From an uncultured Paracoccaceae bacterium (GTDB lineage Bacteria > Pseudomonadota > Alphaproteobacteria > Rhodobacterales > Rhodobacteraceae), in contig CANMQJ010000002.1 of the NCBI GenBank assembly GCA_947500005.1, positions 186,001 to 250,000 of the forward strand: a stretch of DNA of 64,000 nt, given 5' to 3'. Each line of letters begins with the position of its first letter. Position 1 is the stretch's first letter. This document shows, piece by piece, positions 37,701 to 48,131 of the stretch. Below the pieces are notes generated by a model, which was not told where the DNA came from, did not search any database, and saw nothing but the letters and a program-made list of their open reading frames with translations. The position numbers were made by a program, and so were the translations under genes.

Positions 37701-40185
37701 TGCCGATCACGGGTGCGTCGGGGCGGACAGGGGTGGTGAGGCGGCGTTCGACCGGGCGGGCGGAGCCGTCGGTGACGCGGGCGATCACCTCGGCCTCCAG
37801 CGGCTGGCCCTGTGTCGGCGCCTGCGGGATCTCGATTGCTATGGTGGCATTGCCCTGCGCGTCGGTGCGGGTGCCGCCGAATTGCGTGGCCTGCGGCGCC
37901 GCTGGCGCGTCGTAGCGGCCGAAGCGGTAGCCGGGGAACCCCTCGACCGTATCGGCGGGGCGCAGGATCACCTGCCCGTCGATGGTCAGGTCCGCGCCGG
38001 GCGCGCCGAAGAGGTAGCGCGCCGAGATCGAAAGGGGCGGGCTGTCGCCGGGGCGCAGGGGCGCATCGGGCAGCGAGAGGTCATAGTCAATGCGCTCGGG
38101 CAGGAAATCCTCGACCAGGACGGTCTGGCTGGCCAGGGCGGCACCCTCGGGGTCGGCCTTGACCTCCACCCGCCAGGTGCCGCGCGGGGCGGCGGGGCCG
38201 ACGGGCAGCGCGAAGACATGGCCGCCCGCATTGCCCTGGCCCGAGGTCGTGCGGCGGTATTCCACCCCGTCGGGCCGCGTGAGGATCGCGGTGAGCGGCA
38301 GGTCGGGGATGGCGCGCGTCTCGCCGTCGCGGGCGAGTGCCGTGAGATGGATGGTTTCCCCCGCACGATAGGCGCCGCGATCGGTGGTCAGGAACACGTC
38401 CACCGGCCCGGCGGGCGCGCGCCCCTCGACCCCGCGATCGGAGAGGTCGAAGGCCGGATCGGTGAGCGGGAGGAAGTTCATGTCCTCCTCGGCGCTGGCG
38501 AGGATCATTGCGGGCGAGGCACCGCCGGTGCCGCGCGTCAGGCCGGGGGCGAAACGGGCCTGACCGTCCGCGTCAGTTGTGGAGGTCCCGAGAACCGCGT
38601 TGGCGCGCGAGACGAGTTGAACCTCGACCCCTTCGCGCGGGGAGGCATCGGCCAGGCTGCGGACCGAGACATGCAGGCCATCGGTGCCCGAGAGCGAGGA
38701 GAGGCCGAGATCGGACAGCACGAACCATTGCGTGGCGCCCGGATCGTCATAGGGATCGGCGCCCGGCACGCTTGCGGTGAGGGCATAGATCCCGGCGGGC
38801 TGGTCGGCGATGGCCGCGCCGATCGGCAGGCGGGTGGTGACCTCGCGGTTCAGCTCCTGCCCGACCTCGGCCGTACCGGTCCAGACCTCCTCGGCGATCT
38901 CGCCTTCGAACTGCTGCTCCTGCCAGTAGCTGAGGGGGCGGCCGAAGAACCCCTCCTGCAGGGCGCGCAGGAGGTTGCGGTCGCTGACGCGGCGCAGGGA
39001 GAGATCGAGCCCGGACAGGTTCACCGTCTCGACCGGCAGTGCGGCATCGGCGGCCTTGGGCAGGACATAGTTGCGCCCCGGGAACCGGACCAAGGGGCCG
39101 CGGTCGCGGACATAATGCGTGATGGTCACGTCCTTGTGCAGGGTCTCGCCCGAGGCGGCGGGCAGGTCCGCCCGGAAGGTCAGCCGGTAACGGCTGCCAT
39201 GCTCGACCCCGTCGATGCAGATCTGGCGCTCTTGAGGCTGGACGATCAGCGTTTCGGAGGGGAGTTGCACGAAGGGTTCATAGTCGAGCCCGGCCTTGAC
39301 CAGCGGTTCGGAGAACTCGGCGCAGATGCGGGGGCTGGCCGCGTCGCTTTCGACTTGGCTGCCGGTGATGCGAAAGCCATATTGCGCGATGGCGCGGTCG
39401 AGCGCGGCAAGGATGTCCTCGCGCGGTTGCAATTGGGAGGCGAGCCGCAGGGCGGGAACCGAGTCGCGGCCCCGCTCGACCTGTTCGAGCGCGCGGGCGA
39501 GCGTTTCGAGCGCACCGGCCTGCGCGGCAGGCGTTTCGGCCCGAAGATACCCGTTGAGCGCGGCGGGAACCGCGCGGTCGAGCAGGTCCCGGCGGTCGTC
39601 GCTGCGCCTGTCGCTGGCGAGGTCGAGCAGGCGGCGGGCGAAATCGGACCAGAGATCGGCGCGGTCGCTGAGCGAGAGGGCGGCCCCTGTCCAGCGCAGC
39701 CCTGCCATCGGATCGGCGGCGTTGCGCGCGGCGTCCAGCACCGATTGCAGGTCGAGCCCGCCCGCAGGGTAGCGCAGGCCGATGTCGCGGGCCAGGAGGG
39801 CGGCGTTCGCAAGCTCCCCTTCGCGCAGGAAGTCAAGCCGGTCGGCGCGGGCTTTTGCGCCCTGTTGCACGGCGCCGGGCGTGGCGATCTTGACCGCCGA
39901 CAGCGCACCCACGTAAGGCGTCTGCTCGGTCACGCCGCCTTTGGGAAAACAGGCGCGCGAGCGGGTGTTGAAGGTGAAGGCAGTGCAGCGCGCATTGACC
40001 GCGCAGGCCCGTGTACAGGCCTCGAGCGTGGTTTCGAACAGCGCATCGAGATCGGAGCCGTAGAAATCCACGTCGCGCGTGGCGAGGTAGCGGAATTCCG
40101 GCACGGCCTGCTGCGCCTGCAGCGATCCGGCGGTGGCGAAAACGAGCGAAATCAAAGCGATCAGACGGATGGCAAAGCGGCGCAT
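34759..40185 (-). CDS. yfhM: Bacterial alpha-2-macroglobulin with PAN domain
   Basis: This 1808-residue periplasmic protease-trap protein has a signal peptide [20 protein letters not shown] ending in LQAQ. It has no lipobox Cys, so it is probably soluble rather than a lipoprotein like E. coli YfhM. A PAN/apple domain (about 25-95) with paired Cys follows, then macroglobulin MG repeats ([20 protein letters not shown]). The thioester motif CTEQ sits at residue 1368 in [12 protein letters not shown], then an alpha-alpha toroid domain. The motif is intact, so covalent trapping should be possible. The start at 40185 was picked for the signal peptide. It leads an operon with the glycolipid-binding-like protein and PBP1C. 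Confidence 0.93.
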   Translation of the reverse strand: MRRFAIRLIALISLVFATAGSLQAQQAVPEFRYLATRDVDFYGSDLDALFETTLEACTRACAVNARCTAFTFNTRSRACFPKGGVTEQTPYVGALSAVKIATPGAVQQGAKARADRLDFLREGELANAALLARDIGLRYPAGGLDLQSVLDAARNAADPMAGLRWTGAALSLSDRADLWSDFARRLLDLASDRRSDDRRDLLDRAVPAALNGYLRAETPAAQAGALETLARALEQVERGRDSVPALRLASQLQPREDILAALDRAIAQYGFRITGSQVESDAASPRICAEFSEPLVKAGLDYEPFVQLPSETLIVQPQERQICIDGVEHGSRYRLTFRADLPAASGETLHKDVTITHYVRDRGPLVRFPGRNYVLPKAADAALPVETVNLSGLDLSLRRVSDRNLLRALQEGFFGRPLSYWQEQQFEGEIAEEVWTGTAEVGQELNREVTTRLPIGAAIADQPAGIYALTASVPGADPYDDPGATQWFVLSDLGLSSLSGTDGLHVSVRSLADASPREGVEVQLVSRANAVLGTSTTDADGQARFAPGLTRGTGGASPAMILASAEEDMNFLPLTDPAFDLSDRGVEGRAPAGPVDVFLTTDRGAYRAGETIHLTALARDGETRAIPDLPLTAILTRPDGVEYRRTTSGQGNAGGHVFALPVGPAAPRGTWRVEVKADPEGAALASQTVLVEDFLPERIDYDLSLPDAPLRPGDSPPLSISARYLFGAPGADLTIDGQVILRPADTVEGFPGYRFGRYDAPAAPQATQFGGTRTDAQGNATIAIEIPQAPTQGQPLEAEVIARVTDGSARPVERRLTTPVRPDAPVIGIRPLFEEMVPEGGEARFELIALSPDLTPTPMQVRWTLNRVETRYQWYQLYGNWEWEPTTRRTRVATGEVTLGDSPLQVAQPVDWGRYELVVERTDGAYVAAATDFHAGWYQSADAAATPDRLDLSLDRDSYAVGDTAQLRIVPRMAGTALISVLSDKVISRQAVEVAEGATTIPIPVTGDWGTGAYVTAAVIRPMDLSSGQTPARALGLAHASVAPGDKALAVTIDAPEITEPRQTQSVRVTVADAQPGEEVWMTLAAVDLGILNLTGFDSPDPQGHYFGQRRLGVEMRDVYGRLIDSMNGAMGTVRSGGDADAGIRMQSPPPTQELMAQFLGPVQIGPDGSAEIPIDLPDFNGTVRLMAVAWSPTGVGQAEAEMTVRDPVVVTATLPRFLAPGDSARIRLEVTHADGPAGQMQLALSDPAGLTLGSQPGSFALAEGAKSVFEVPVTAQEVGDPRITLTLTTPDGRALTQELTLPIRANDPEIAETRRFALGAGDSFLFSPDVFAGMRPGTARAMLSAGPLAKFDAPGLLARLDRYPYGCTEQVASQAMPLLYLSSVAQATGLGSEPALDARIDAAISRVLSRQAGNGSFGLWRAESGDFWLDAYVADFLSRARAQGHDVPDRAFAMAMDNLRNRINYAPDFDEGGEDVAYALFVLAREGAASMGDLRYYADVKAGDFATPLAQAQLGAALAAYGDQSRADALFARAASRIAGQQGEGPVWRADYGTPLRDAAGLLTLAAEAGSDVVDRAALADRIAAAPDRLSTQEAAWSLLAAHALIQSPGDAGLRVNGATVDGPFVQVMEDAAQDPLNITASGSSATDITLTVLGVPEVPLPAGGMGYEITRQYYTMEGAPRDATSFAIGERMVTVLTVSPFEAQGARLILDDPLPAGLEIDNPNLLRSGDVLALDWLDLTEARHAEFRSDRFIAAVDLQGSAQVTLAYVARAVTPGSFHHPAASVEDMYRPRYRARTGTGRIEVTP

Positions 40186-40321
40186 GGCGACCTCCCTTTC
40201 AAGGGGTGAGCGTGGCATGGGGCAGGATTTCTGGCAAGGATTCCGAAGGGCGGCGGCGCTAAACCGTTTTTTCACCGCTTCGGGCGAAGCTGCGGGCGCA
40301 TCCATTCCGGGGACGGACCGA

Positions 40322-42553
40322 ATGAGCCTTGTCAACAAGCTGGCAGAGGAGCGGCGCGCGCGGCTGGCGGCCGAACGGTTGCTGGAGCTGAAACAGGCCG
40401 AATTGTCGGCGGCCAATCGCAAGCTGGGCCGCCACGCGCTGGCCCTGACCCGGCAGATCGGCGAGAAGCAGGCCGAGGTCGCCAATGTCCGGACCGAGAA
40501 CGAGCGGGTGAAATCGGACCTGACCGTCGCCAACGCCAAGATCGAGGTGGCGGAACGGCGGCTGTGGCATTCGATCCAGACGATACAGGACGGGTTCGCC
40601 TTCTTCGACGCGGAAAGCAAGCTGATCGGCGCGAATACCGCCTATCTCAGCGCCTTCGATGGCCTAGAGGAGGTGGCGCCGGGTATCTCCTACATGCGGA
40701 TCCTGCAACTGATGACCGACGAGGGGATCGTCGATACCGAGGCGCTGAGCCCGGAGGACTGGCGGCGGATGATGACCGAACGCTGGATGACGCCCACGCC
40801 CGGGCCGGTGGTGATCCGCATGTGGAACGACCAGTATATCAAGTTGATCGACCAGCGCGGGCATGGCGGCGACGTGGTCAGCCTGGCGCTGGATATCACC
40901 GCGACGGTCCGCTACGAGGCCGAACTGCGCGCGGCCCGCGCACGGGCCGAGGCTGCGAACCGGGCGAAATCGGCCTTTCTCGCCAATATGAGCCACGAGA
41001 TCCGCACGCCGATGAACGGGGTCGTGGGCATGGCCGAGTTGCTGACCGACACCGCGCTGGACGAGGAACAGCGGCTTTACGTCAACACGATCCGCAACTC
41101 GGGCGAAGCGCTGCTGGTGATCATCAACGACGTGCTCGACTATTCCAAGATCGAGGCGGACAAGCTGGAACTGCATCCCGAACCCTTCGACCTGGAGCGC
41201 TGCATCCACGAGGTGGCGATGCTGATGCAGCCGACGGTGCGCGACAAGGGGCTGTCGATGGTGGTGGATTACGACCTGTTCCTTCCCACGCGGTTCGTGG
41301 GCGATCCGGGCCGCATCCGGCAGGTGCTGACCAACCTGGTGGGCAACGCGGTGAAATTCACCAAGGCCGGCCACGTGCTGATCCGTGTCACAGGCGTGCC
41401 GGATGCGGGTACGGGCCGCGGGGCGATCCATGTGGCGATCGAGGATACCGGCATCGGCATCGCGCCGGAAAAGGTCGGGCACATTTTCGGCGAGTTCAAC
41501 CAGGTCGAGGATGAGCGCAACCGCCAGTTCGAGGGGACCGGGCTGGGTCTGGCGATCTCGCGCCGGTTGATCGAGATGATGGACGGCACGGTCTGGGTGG
41601 AAAGCGCGCCGGGCAAGGGGTCATGCTTCGGTTTTCGCATCTCGCTGCCCATGGCCGAGGGGCAGGAGCCGATCCCCTCGGACGTGATGGGGCGTCTGCG
41701 CCATGTCCTGGTGGTGGACGACCTGCCGGTGAACCGCGCGCTGCTGTGCAAGCAGCTGGGCCAGCTGGGCGTGCGCGTGACGGCCTGCGCCTCGGGGGCG
41801 GAGGCGCTGGAGCGGATAGGGCGGGATGTCGACCTGGTGCTGAGCGACCACAACATGCCGGAGATGGACGGGCTGGAACTGGCCGAGGCGCTGAATGCGC
41901 GCGGCTGGGGCTCGGTTCCCTTCGTGCTGCTCTCCTCAAACCCCGGCGCGGCGCAGTCGGACCCGGCGCGGCGCCTGGTCCGCGCGATCCTCCAGAAGCC
42001 CCTGCCCCGCGCCGAACTGTTCTCGCGTCTTGCCGCCATCGCGGGTGAGGCCGGAAGCCCGTTGCAAGCGCCGCCCACGGTCCGGCCCGACGCGCCCGAG
42101 CCCCCCGCGGGACATGCGCGGCGCATGCGGGTCCTGGCGGCCGAGGACAATCGGACCAACCAGCTTGTGTTCCGCAAGATGGTCAAGGACCTGGACATCG
42201 ACCTGCGCTTTGCGGGCAACGGGCAGGAGGCGGTGGAGCTTTACCGGGAGTTCGCTCCGGACTTGATCTTCATGGATATCTCTATGCCGAGGATGGACGG
42301 GAAACAGGCCACCGCCGAGATCCGCAGGCTGGAGGCCGGTACCGGTCGGCATGTGCCCATCGTGGCCCTGACCGCCCACGCGATGACCGGCGATTCAGAC
42401 GGCATCCTGGCGGCCGGGCTGGATCATTACCTGACCAAGCCGCTGCGCAAGCCCCTGATCCATGACCGTATCCGCGAAGCCTGCCCGCGCGACGCGCGAC
42501 CGGTCGAGATGTCAGGCGGGGGCGCGGAGGAAGACGGGCTTGTCCGGCTCTGA
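40322..42553 (+). CDS. Hybrid histidine kinase with two receiver domains
   Basis: This 743-residue protein has no membrane helix. An N-terminal coiled coil ([20 protein letters not shown]) runs to about residue 80, then a PAS-like domain. HisKA has the phospho-acceptor His225 in [14 protein letters not shown], and the HATPase domain carries N and G boxes ([24 protein letters not shown]). Receiver 1 has Asp509 in [14 protein letters not shown] and receiver 2 Asp652 in [13 protein letters not shown]. It is therefore a soluble phosphorelay kinase with unknown signal. I chose the ATG at 40322 ([15 protein letters not shown]) by family resemblance. Starts at 40217 or 40133 are open, but the added sequence is unlike relatives. 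The 3' end overlaps yaaA by 42 bases. Confidence 0.9.
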   Translation: MSLVNKLAEERRARLAAERLLELKQAELSAANRKLGRHALALTRQIGEKQAEVANVRTENERVKSDLTVANAKIEVAERRLWHSIQTIQDGFAFFDAESKLIGANTAYLSAFDGLEEVAPGISYMRILQLMTDEGIVDTEALSPEDWRRMMTERWMTPTPGPVVIRMWNDQYIKLIDQRGHGGDVVSLALDITATVRYEAELRAARARAEAANRAKSAFLANMSHEIRTPMNGVVGMAELLTDTALDEEQRLYVNTIRNSGEALLVIINDVLDYSKIEADKLELHPEPFDLERCIHEVAMLMQPTVRDKGLSMVVDYDLFLPTRFVGDPGRIRQVLTNLVGNAVKFTKAGHVLIRVTGVPDAGTGRGAIHVAIEDTGIGIAPEKVGHIFGEFNQVEDERNRQFEGTGLGLAISRRLIEMMDGTVWVESAPGKGSCFGFRISLPMAEGQEPIPSDVMGRLRHVLVVDDLPVNRALLCKQLGQLGVRVTACASGAEALERIGRDVDLVLSDHNMPEMDGLELAEALNARGWGSVPFVLLSSNPGAAQSDPARRLVRAILQKPLPRAELFSRLAAIAGEAGSPLQAPPTVRPDAPEPPAGHARRMRVLAAEDNRTNQLVFRKMVKDLDIDLRFAGNGQEAVELYREFAPDLIFMDISMPRMDGKQATAEIRRLEAGTGRHVPIVALTAHAMTGDSDGILAAGLDHYLTKPLRKPLIHDRIREACPRDARPVEMSGGGAEEDGLVRL

Positions 42554-43279
42554 CAGCTCGGGCTCATGGGCATATCCGCCGGTGTCGAACGCGCGCAGCC
42601 CGTCGGGATCGGTCAGGCGATGCTGGATGATGAACCGCGCCATCGCACCGCGCGCCTTCTTGGCGTAGAAGCTGACGATCTTGGGGGTGCCGCCCTTGTC
42701 CTCCATGAAGACGGGCGTGATCACGCGCGGTTTGAGCGTGGAGAGATCGACCGCGCCGAAATATTCCTGGCTGGCGCAGTTCACCAGCACATCGGTGCCC
42801 AGCGTCTCGGCCTGCGCGTTCAGCGCCTTGGCCAGACGGTCGCCCCAATAGGCGTAGAGGGTCGCGCCGCGCCGGGTTTTCAGCTTGCTGCCCATTTCCA
42901 GCCGGTAGGGCTGGATCGCGTCCAGCGGGCGGAGAAGGCCGTAGAGACCGGAGAGGATGCGCAGGTGATCCTGGGCCCAGTCCAGCTCCTCGGGGTCGAG
43001 CGAGGCGGCCTCCAGCCCCTGATAGGTGTCGCCGGCGAAGGCCAGGGCGGCGGGGCGGGTCAGGTGGGCCTCCGGCGTCTCTTCGAACACGCGGAACCGG
43101 TCGCGGTTGAGCTTGGCCAGATCGTCGCTGAGATCCATCAAGCCCTTGAGATCCTTCAGCGTCAGGTTGCGCGCGGTTTTCACCAACCGCGCGGCATCCT
43201 CCTGGAAGTCAGGCTCGGTCACCTGTATGTCGCGGTCCGCCCAATCCAGCCGCTTGGCCGGAGAGATCACTGTCAGCAT
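42512..43279 (-). CDS. yaaA: Peroxide stress protein YaaA (DUF328 family)
   Basis: The 255-residue protein matches YaaA along its length: [13 protein letters not shown], the central [36 protein letters not shown], and the C-terminal [21 protein letters not shown]-like block (here starting [11 protein letters not shown]). In E. coli YaaA limits free iron and DNA damage during peroxide stress and has a helix-hairpin-helix-like DNA-binding fold. The start ATG is at 43279. The last 42 bases overlap the end of the convergent hybrid kinase gene. recQ lies 30 bases upstream on the same strand, so the two repair- and stress-related genes may be co-transcribed. Confidence 0.94.
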   Translation of the reverse strand: MLTVISPAKRLDWADRDIQVTEPDFQEDAARLVKTARNLTLKDLKGLMDLSDDLAKLNRDRFRVFEETPEAHLTRPAALAFAGDTYQGLEAASLDPEELDWAQDHLRILSGLYGLLRPLDAIQPYRLEMGSKLKTRRGATLYAYWGDRLAKALNAQAETLGTDVLVNCASQEYFGAVDLSTLKPRVITPVFMEDKGGTPKIVSFYAKKARGAMARFIIQHRLTDPDGLRAFDTGGYAHEPELSEPDKPVFLRAPA

Positions 43280-43309
43280 CGATGCCCCCTCTGTCCGTCC
43301 GGACGCTAT

Positions 43310-45370
43310 CTAGCCCGCAGCGCGCAGGACGTCCAGAAAGGCCGCGCCGAAGCGTTCGGCACGGCGTTCGCCCAGCACCTGTTCGAGCGCGCGGGGATCG
43401 TCGGGACGCAGCTGCGCGAGCTTGGCCAGTTGCGCGGCGCTGCAGCTGAGCGGCTTGCCGGTGCCGTCATCGCCGCGCGCCAGCTGTGTCTGGACCTCCA
43501 TCAGCCGGTCATAGAGTTCGCCCGGCGCGCGACCGGCCAGCTTGCGGCGGACGGGATGCACCGCCTCGACCGCACCGGAGACGACCTCGAGAAAGGCGCT
43601 GCCATAGCGTTCGAGCTTCTTGGCGCCGACACCGGCGATGCGCGCCATCTGGTCCAGCGTCTCGGGGCGTTTCTCGGCCATCTCGATCAGGGTGCGGTCG
43701 GGGAAGATCACATAGGCGGGCACGCGCGCGGCCTCGGCCAGCGCACGGCGCTTGGCCTTGAGCGCCGACAGAAGCGGTGCGTCCTCCTCGCCCACCATCG
43801 CCTTGACGGCGGGGCGGCGGGCGGCGGAACGGATCGTGTCGCGGCGCAGGCGGACGGTGTCCTCGCCACGCAGGATGGGGGCTGCCGCCTCGGTCATGCG
43901 GAGCGCGCCGTGCCTTTCGGGGTCGGGGCGGACGAGGTCGCGCCCCATCATCTGGCGAAAGATCGCCTGCCATTGCGGCTTGGAATACGCGCGGCCCACG
44001 CCATAAGTTGGCAGCTGGTCATGGCGGCGGGCGCGGATCTTGTCGGTGTCCTGACCCAGCAGGATGTCGATCAGGTGGCCCGCGCCAAACCATTCCTCGG
44101 TCCGCAGGATGGCCGAGAGAGCCATGCGCACCGGGGTTGTGCCGTCGAAGACATCGGCAGGCGTGTCGCAGAGATCGCATTTGCCGCAGGGCGCAGACTC
44201 CTCGCCGAAATAGGACAGCAGGGTCTGGCGGCGGCAGTCCAGCGCCTCGGCAAGCCCGAGCAGGGAGTTGAGGCGGGCATGGTCGGCGGCGCGGCGTTCG
44301 GGCGGGGCGAGCCCCTCGTCGATCTGGGAGCGGCGCAGGCGGATGTCATCGGGGCCGAACAGCGTCAGCGTCTCGGCGGGGGCGCCGTCGCGGCCGGCGC
44401 GGCCGATCTCCTGATAGTAGGATTCGATGGATTTCGGCAGGTCGGCATGGGCGACCCAGCGGATGTCGGGCTTGTCGATCCCCATGCCGAAGGCGACGGT
44501 GGCCACGACGATCAGACCGTCCTCGCGGGCGAAACGCGCCTCGACACTGCGGCGGTCCTCGGCCTCCATCCCGCCGTGATAGTGACAGGCGGGGTGGCCG
44601 TCGTCGCGCAGGGCCTGCGCCAGAGTCTCGGTCTTGGCGCGGGTGCCGCAATAGACGATGCCGGAGCGGCCCCGGCGCGCGGCGGCGAAGTCCAGAATCT
44701 GGCGGCGGGGGCTGTCCTTGGCGGAGAAGGCCAGATGGATATTGGGCCGGTCGAAACCGCGCAGGAAGGTCTGCGGCGCCTCGCCGTCGAAGAGCTTCTG
44801 GACGATCTCGGCGCGGGTTTCGGCATCGGCGGTGGCGGTGAAGGCGGCGAGCGGCACGTCCAGCGCGCGGCGCAGCTCTCCGATCCGCAGGTAGTCGGGG
44901 CGGAAATCATGGCCCCACTGGCTGACGCAATGCGCCTCGTCCACCGCGATGAGCGAGACGCCGATACGGCGCAACATCCCCATCGCGGAGCCTGCGGCCA
45001 GACGTTCGGGCGCCATGTAGAGGAGTTTCAGCCGCCCATCTTCCAGCGCCTGCCAGACGGCCTCGGTCTCCTCAGCCGTGTTGCCGGAGGTCAGGGCACC
45101 GGCCTCGACCCCGGCCTCCTGCAGGGCGCGGACCTGGTCGCGCATCAGCGCGATGAGCGGCGAGATCACGACGGTCACGCCGTCGCGCGCCAGCGCGGGC
45201 AGCTGGAAACACAGCGACTTGCCGCCGCCCGTGGGCATGATGGCCAGCACGTTGCGGCCTGCGGTCACCGCCTCGACGATCTCTTCCTGACCGGGGCGGA
45301 AGGCGTCGAATCCGAAGACATCTCGCAGCAGCGGTGCGAAATCGGGCATTGCCGGGGAAGCCTCATCCAA
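43310..45370 (-). CDS. recQ: ATP-dependent DNA helicase RecQ
   Basis: This 686-residue superfamily-2 helicase acts in recombination and stalled-fork repair. Motif I is MPTGGGKSLCFQLPAL, motif II AVDEAHCVSQWGHDFRPDY, and motif VI EIGRAGRDG with SYYQEIGR before it. The RQC zinc site includes CGKCDLC, and an HRDC domain covers about residues 520-600 (LKAKRRALAEAARVPAYVIFPDRTLIEMA). After HRDC there are 80 more residues of extra tail. The start is at 45370; the ATG at 45349 (MPDFAPLLRDVFG) is equally plausible. It is transcribed with yaaA downstream. Confidence 0.96.
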   Translation of the reverse strand: MDEASPAMPDFAPLLRDVFGFDAFRPGQEEIVEAVTAGRNVLAIMPTGGGKSLCFQLPALARDGVTVVISPLIALMRDQVRALQEAGVEAGALTSGNTAEETEAVWQALEDGRLKLLYMAPERLAAGSAMGMLRRIGVSLIAVDEAHCVSQWGHDFRPDYLRIGELRRALDVPLAAFTATADAETRAEIVQKLFDGEAPQTFLRGFDRPNIHLAFSAKDSPRRQILDFAAARRGRSGIVYCGTRAKTETLAQALRDDGHPACHYHGGMEAEDRRSVEARFAREDGLIVVATVAFGMGIDKPDIRWVAHADLPKSIESYYQEIGRAGRDGAPAETLTLFGPDDIRLRRSQIDEGLAPPERRAADHARLNSLLGLAEALDCRRQTLLSYFGEESAPCGKCDLCDTPADVFDGTTPVRMALSAILRTEEWFGAGHLIDILLGQDTDKIRARRHDQLPTYGVGRAYSKPQWQAIFRQMMGRDLVRPDPERHGALRMTEAAAPILRGEDTVRLRRDTIRSAARRPAVKAMVGEEDAPLLSALKAKRRALAEAARVPAYVIFPDRTLIEMAEKRPETLDQMARIAGVGAKKLERYGSAFLEVVSGAVEAVHPVRRKLAGRAPGELYDRLMEVQTQLARGDDGTGKPLSCSAAQLAKLAQLRPDDPRALEQVLGERRAERFGAAFLDVLRAAG

Positions 45371-45438
45371 GATGTTGTGGTTCTGCTCTTGGATGCAGTT
45401 TCACATACTAAGAATCGGTGAACAAGGCCCGGCGGGCA

Positions 45439-45726
45439 TCAGTAGAAATAGACCGCGTTGTTAATCAGGACGATCCGCAGCGCGTAGACCGCGACCAGCA
45501 CGATCAGCGGGGCAAGGTCCAGGCCGCCCATCGCCGGAAGCACGCGCCGGATCGGGCCGTAGAGCGGTTCGAGAATGCGATTGAGCCCATACCAGATGGT
45601 CGCCACGAGCTGCTGGTGCAGGTTGAGCACCTGGAAGTTGATGAGCCAGCTCATGATCACATGGGCCAGGATTATGAACCAGACGATGTCTAGGATCAGA
45701 AGAAGGATCTGGATGAGCGACAGCAT
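45439..45726 (-). CDS. yggT: YggT-family membrane protein
   Basis: The 95-residue protein has two hydrophobic segments (MLSLIQILLLILDIVWFIILA and LDLAPLIVLVAVYALRIVLI) around the family motif YGLNRILEPLYGPIRRVLPAMGGLD. YggT proteins are linked to osmotic adaptation and, in some bacteria, to cell-division proteins; the mechanism is unclear. The gene stands alone between recQ (same strand, 68 bases away) and the divergent MFS gene. No regulatory element is evident in the 174-base gap before that gene. Confidence 0.93.
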   Translation of the reverse strand: MLSLIQILLLILDIVWFIILAHVIMSWLINFQVLNLHQQLVATIWYGLNRILEPLYGPIRRVLPAMGGLDLAPLIVLVAVYALRIVLINNAVYFY

Positions 45727-45900
45727 GGCATTCCCCGAATTCGGTCCCGCCCTGAGGTAAGGACAGCGGGCGCAAAGGGCAAGGGCAGAGCGCGGGCACT
45801 GTGCCGCAGCGGCAACGCGGAATCCCTGTGCAGCAGGCGGAGCTTGCCTTGCGGGACGTTCGCGCCTCTTACTTTGGGCAGGACAGGCGGGGAGACGCGG

Positions 45901-47268
45901 GTGGCCGGGATATCCGAGAAAAAGAGGATCTGGGGCTGGTGGTTCTTCGACTGGGCAAGCCAGCCTTACAACACATTGATGCTGACCTTCATCTTCGGCC
46001 CGTATTTCGCGCAGACGGCGGCGGGCGTGATGATCGAGGGCGGCATGGCCGAAACCGCGGCCAAGGCGCAGGCGCAGGCGTTGTGGGGCTATGGACTGAC
46101 GGTGGCGGGGCTCGCCATCGCGGTGCTGGCGCCGATCCTGGGCGCGGTGGCCGACAGTTCGGGGCGGCGTCTGCCGTGGATCTGGCTGTTCTCGGCCATG
46201 TATGTGGTGGGCGCCTATGGCACCTGGTGGACGGCGCCGCAGGACTTCTCGGCCGTCTGGGCATTGACGATGTTCGGGATCGGCCTGATCGGGATGGAAT
46301 TCGCCACGATCTTCACCAACAGCTATCTGCCCTCGCTGGGACCACGGCGCGAGCTTGGGCGCATTTCGGGCTCGGGCTGGGCGTTTGGCTATGTCGGCGG
46401 CGTGCTGGCACTGGCGATCATGCTGGCGCTTTTCCAGGCCGGCGACAACGGCCGGACGATGGCGGGACTGGAGCCGGTTCTGGGGCTGGACCCCGCGACC
46501 GGCGAGGGCACGCGCGCGGTGGGGCCGTTCACGGCTATCTGGTACCTCGTCTTCATGATCCCGTTCTTCCTGTGGGTGCGTGACGAGCCCGGACAGGGGA
46601 CCGGCACGGGCGCCTCGGCGGCGCTTCGCGACCTATGGCGAACGCTGCGAGGCTTGCCGCGGCACCCCTCGCTGCTGGCCTATCTGGGCTCGTCCATGTT
46701 CTATCGCGACGCGCTGAACGGAATGTACACCTTTGGCGGTATCTACGCGCTGGGAGTGCTGGACTGGTCGATCATGCAGATCGGCATCTTCGGCATCATC
46801 GCCGCGATCAGCGGAGCCGTGTTCGCCTGGATCGGCGGCTATGCCGACCGCGCCTTCGGACCCAAGCCGGTGATCGTCGTCTGCTGCTTCGTGCTGATGG
46901 GCACCGCGTTGCTGATCGTGTCGCTTTCGCCGACCTCGGTGATGGGGATCGCGCTGCCCGAGGGGTCCGCCCTGCCCTCGATCCTGTTCTACGTGGCGGG
47001 CATCCTGATCGGCGCCGCGGGGGGCGCGCTGCAATCGGCCAGCCGAAACATGCTGACTCGGCAGGGCAACCCGGCGCGGATGACCGAAGCCTTTGGTCTT
47101 TATGCGCTGTCGGGCAAGGCCACGTCGTTTCTTGCGCCGTTCCTGATCGGGCTTGCCACCGATCTGAGCGGAAGTCAGCGTGTCGGCGCCTCGCCCCTGA
47201 TCGCGCTCTTTGCGATCGGCCTCATCATGTTAGTGTGGGTGAGACCAGAAGGAGAGGACCGCGCATGA
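45901..47268 (+). CDS. MFS transporter, UMF1/Atg22-like family
   Basis: This 455-residue inner-membrane protein has about 12 helices. The N-terminal signature KKRIWGWWFFDWASQPYNTLMLTFIFGPYF is characteristic of the UMF1 (Atg22-like) group, sometimes proposed to move amino acids or small molecules; the substrate is unknown. I chose the GTG at 45901, preceded by GGGGAGA about 7 bases away. The open frame extends to an ATG at 45844 without conserved residues. The stop overlaps the start of mepA (ATGA). Coupling to a murein endopeptidase hints at, but does not prove, muropeptide traffic. Confidence 0.87.
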   Translation: MAGISEKKRIWGWWFFDWASQPYNTLMLTFIFGPYFAQTAAGVMIEGGMAETAAKAQAQALWGYGLTVAGLAIAVLAPILGAVADSSGRRLPWIWLFSAMYVVGAYGTWWTAPQDFSAVWALTMFGIGLIGMEFATIFTNSYLPSLGPRRELGRISGSGWAFGYVGGVLALAIMLALFQAGDNGRTMAGLEPVLGLDPATGEGTRAVGPFTAIWYLVFMIPFFLWVRDEPGQGTGTGASAALRDLWRTLRGLPRHPSLLAYLGSSMFYRDALNGMYTFGGIYALGVLDWSIMQIGIFGIIAAISGAVFAWIGGYADRAFGPKPVIVVCCFVLMGTALLIVSLSPTSVMGIALPEGSALPSILFYVAGILIGAAGGALQSASRNMLTRQGNPARMTEAFGLYALSGKATSFLAPFLIGLATDLSGSQRVGASPLIALFAIGLIMLVWVRPEGEDRA

Positions 47269-48131
47269 GACTGCCCCGCATGCTGACCGCCGCGCTGCTG
47301 ATGCTGGGCCTGGCCCTGCCCGCGACGGCGGAACCATTGGCGAAACAGCTTTTCGGCGCGCAGAGGATGGGCTCGCAACAGGCCTCGGCGCCGTTCGGCT
47401 CCTACTCCAAGGGCTGCGTGGCGGGCGCGGTGCGCCTGCCCGAGACAGGGCCCACCTGGCAGGCGATGCGGCTGAGCCGGAACCGCAACTGGGGCCACCC
47501 CGAGACCATCGACTATATTCGCGATCTCAGCGCGTTCGCGGCGTCCATGCCGGGCTGGAGCGGGCTTTACATCGGCGATATCAGCCAGCCGCGCGGCGGG
47601 CCGATGACCTCGGGCCATCGCAGCCACCAGATCGGACTGGATATCGACATCTGGATGCTGCCGGCGAACAACCTGCGCCTGTCGCGGTCGCATCGCGAAA
47701 ACATCTCCTCTATCTCGTTGCGACGGGCGGACGGGGCCTATGTCAACGACAACTGGACCCAGCAACATGCCGAATTGCTGAAACGGGCGGCGCAGGACAA
47801 GCGGGTGGCGCGGATCTTCGTCTTTCCGGGGGCAAAGGTCTGGATGTGCGACAACATGCGAACCGATGCGAGCTGGATGCGCAAGATCCGGCCCTGGTGG
47901 GGTCATCACTATCATTTCCACGTCCGTCTCGCCTGTCCGCGCGGGGCGCGGGGTTGCGTCGATCAGGCCGCGCCGCCGCCGGGTGACGGGTGCGGCGAGG
48001 CACGGCAGTGGCAGCGCAACATTCTCAACCCGCCGCCGCCCGACCCGAACGCGAAACCCGCACCGCGCCGCCGCGAATACGTCCTGGCCGATCTGCCCAA
48101 TCAATGCGCCTCGGTCCTGCGCTCGCAGTAG
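47265..48131 (+). CDS. mepA: Penicillin-insensitive murein DD-endopeptidase (M74)
   Basis: The 288-residue periplasmic zinc peptidase cuts DD-crosslinks in peptidoglycan. The signal peptide is MRLPRMLTAALLMLGLALPATA. The zinc and catalytic motifs of M74 are present: GHRSHQIGLDIDIWML with two His and Asp, and WWGHHYHFHVRLACP with HxH. Conserved Cys residues (KGCVAGAVRLP, CPRGARGC) probably form disulfides. The C terminus has a Pro/Arg-rich stretch before ADLPNQC. It is coupled to the MFS gene upstream (4-base overlap) and overlaps the next gene by 28 bases. Confidence 0.95.
   Translation: MRLPRMLTAALLMLGLALPATAEPLAKQLFGAQRMGSQQASAPFGSYSKGCVAGAVRLPETGPTWQAMRLSRNRNWGHPETIDYIRDLSAFAASMPGWSGLYIGDISQPRGGPMTSGHRSHQIGLDIDIWMLPANNLRLSRSHRENISSISLRRADGAYVNDNWTQQHAELLKRAAQDKRVARIFVFPGAKVWMCDNMRTDASWMRKIRPWWGHHYHFHVRLACPRGARGCVDQAAPPPGDGCGEARQWQRNILNPPPPDPNAKPAPRRREYVLADLPNQCASVLRSQ

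Noticed and set aside
42566-45421. A 951-codon open frame on the plus strand opposite yaaA and recQ, and similar long antisense frames opposite polA, the BatA-like genes, the A2M gene, ilvD and the ABC ATPase genes.
   Set aside because: The minus- or plus-strand genes beneath them are recognised families. The antisense products are low in complexity with no motif, as expected from high GC and third-position bias.
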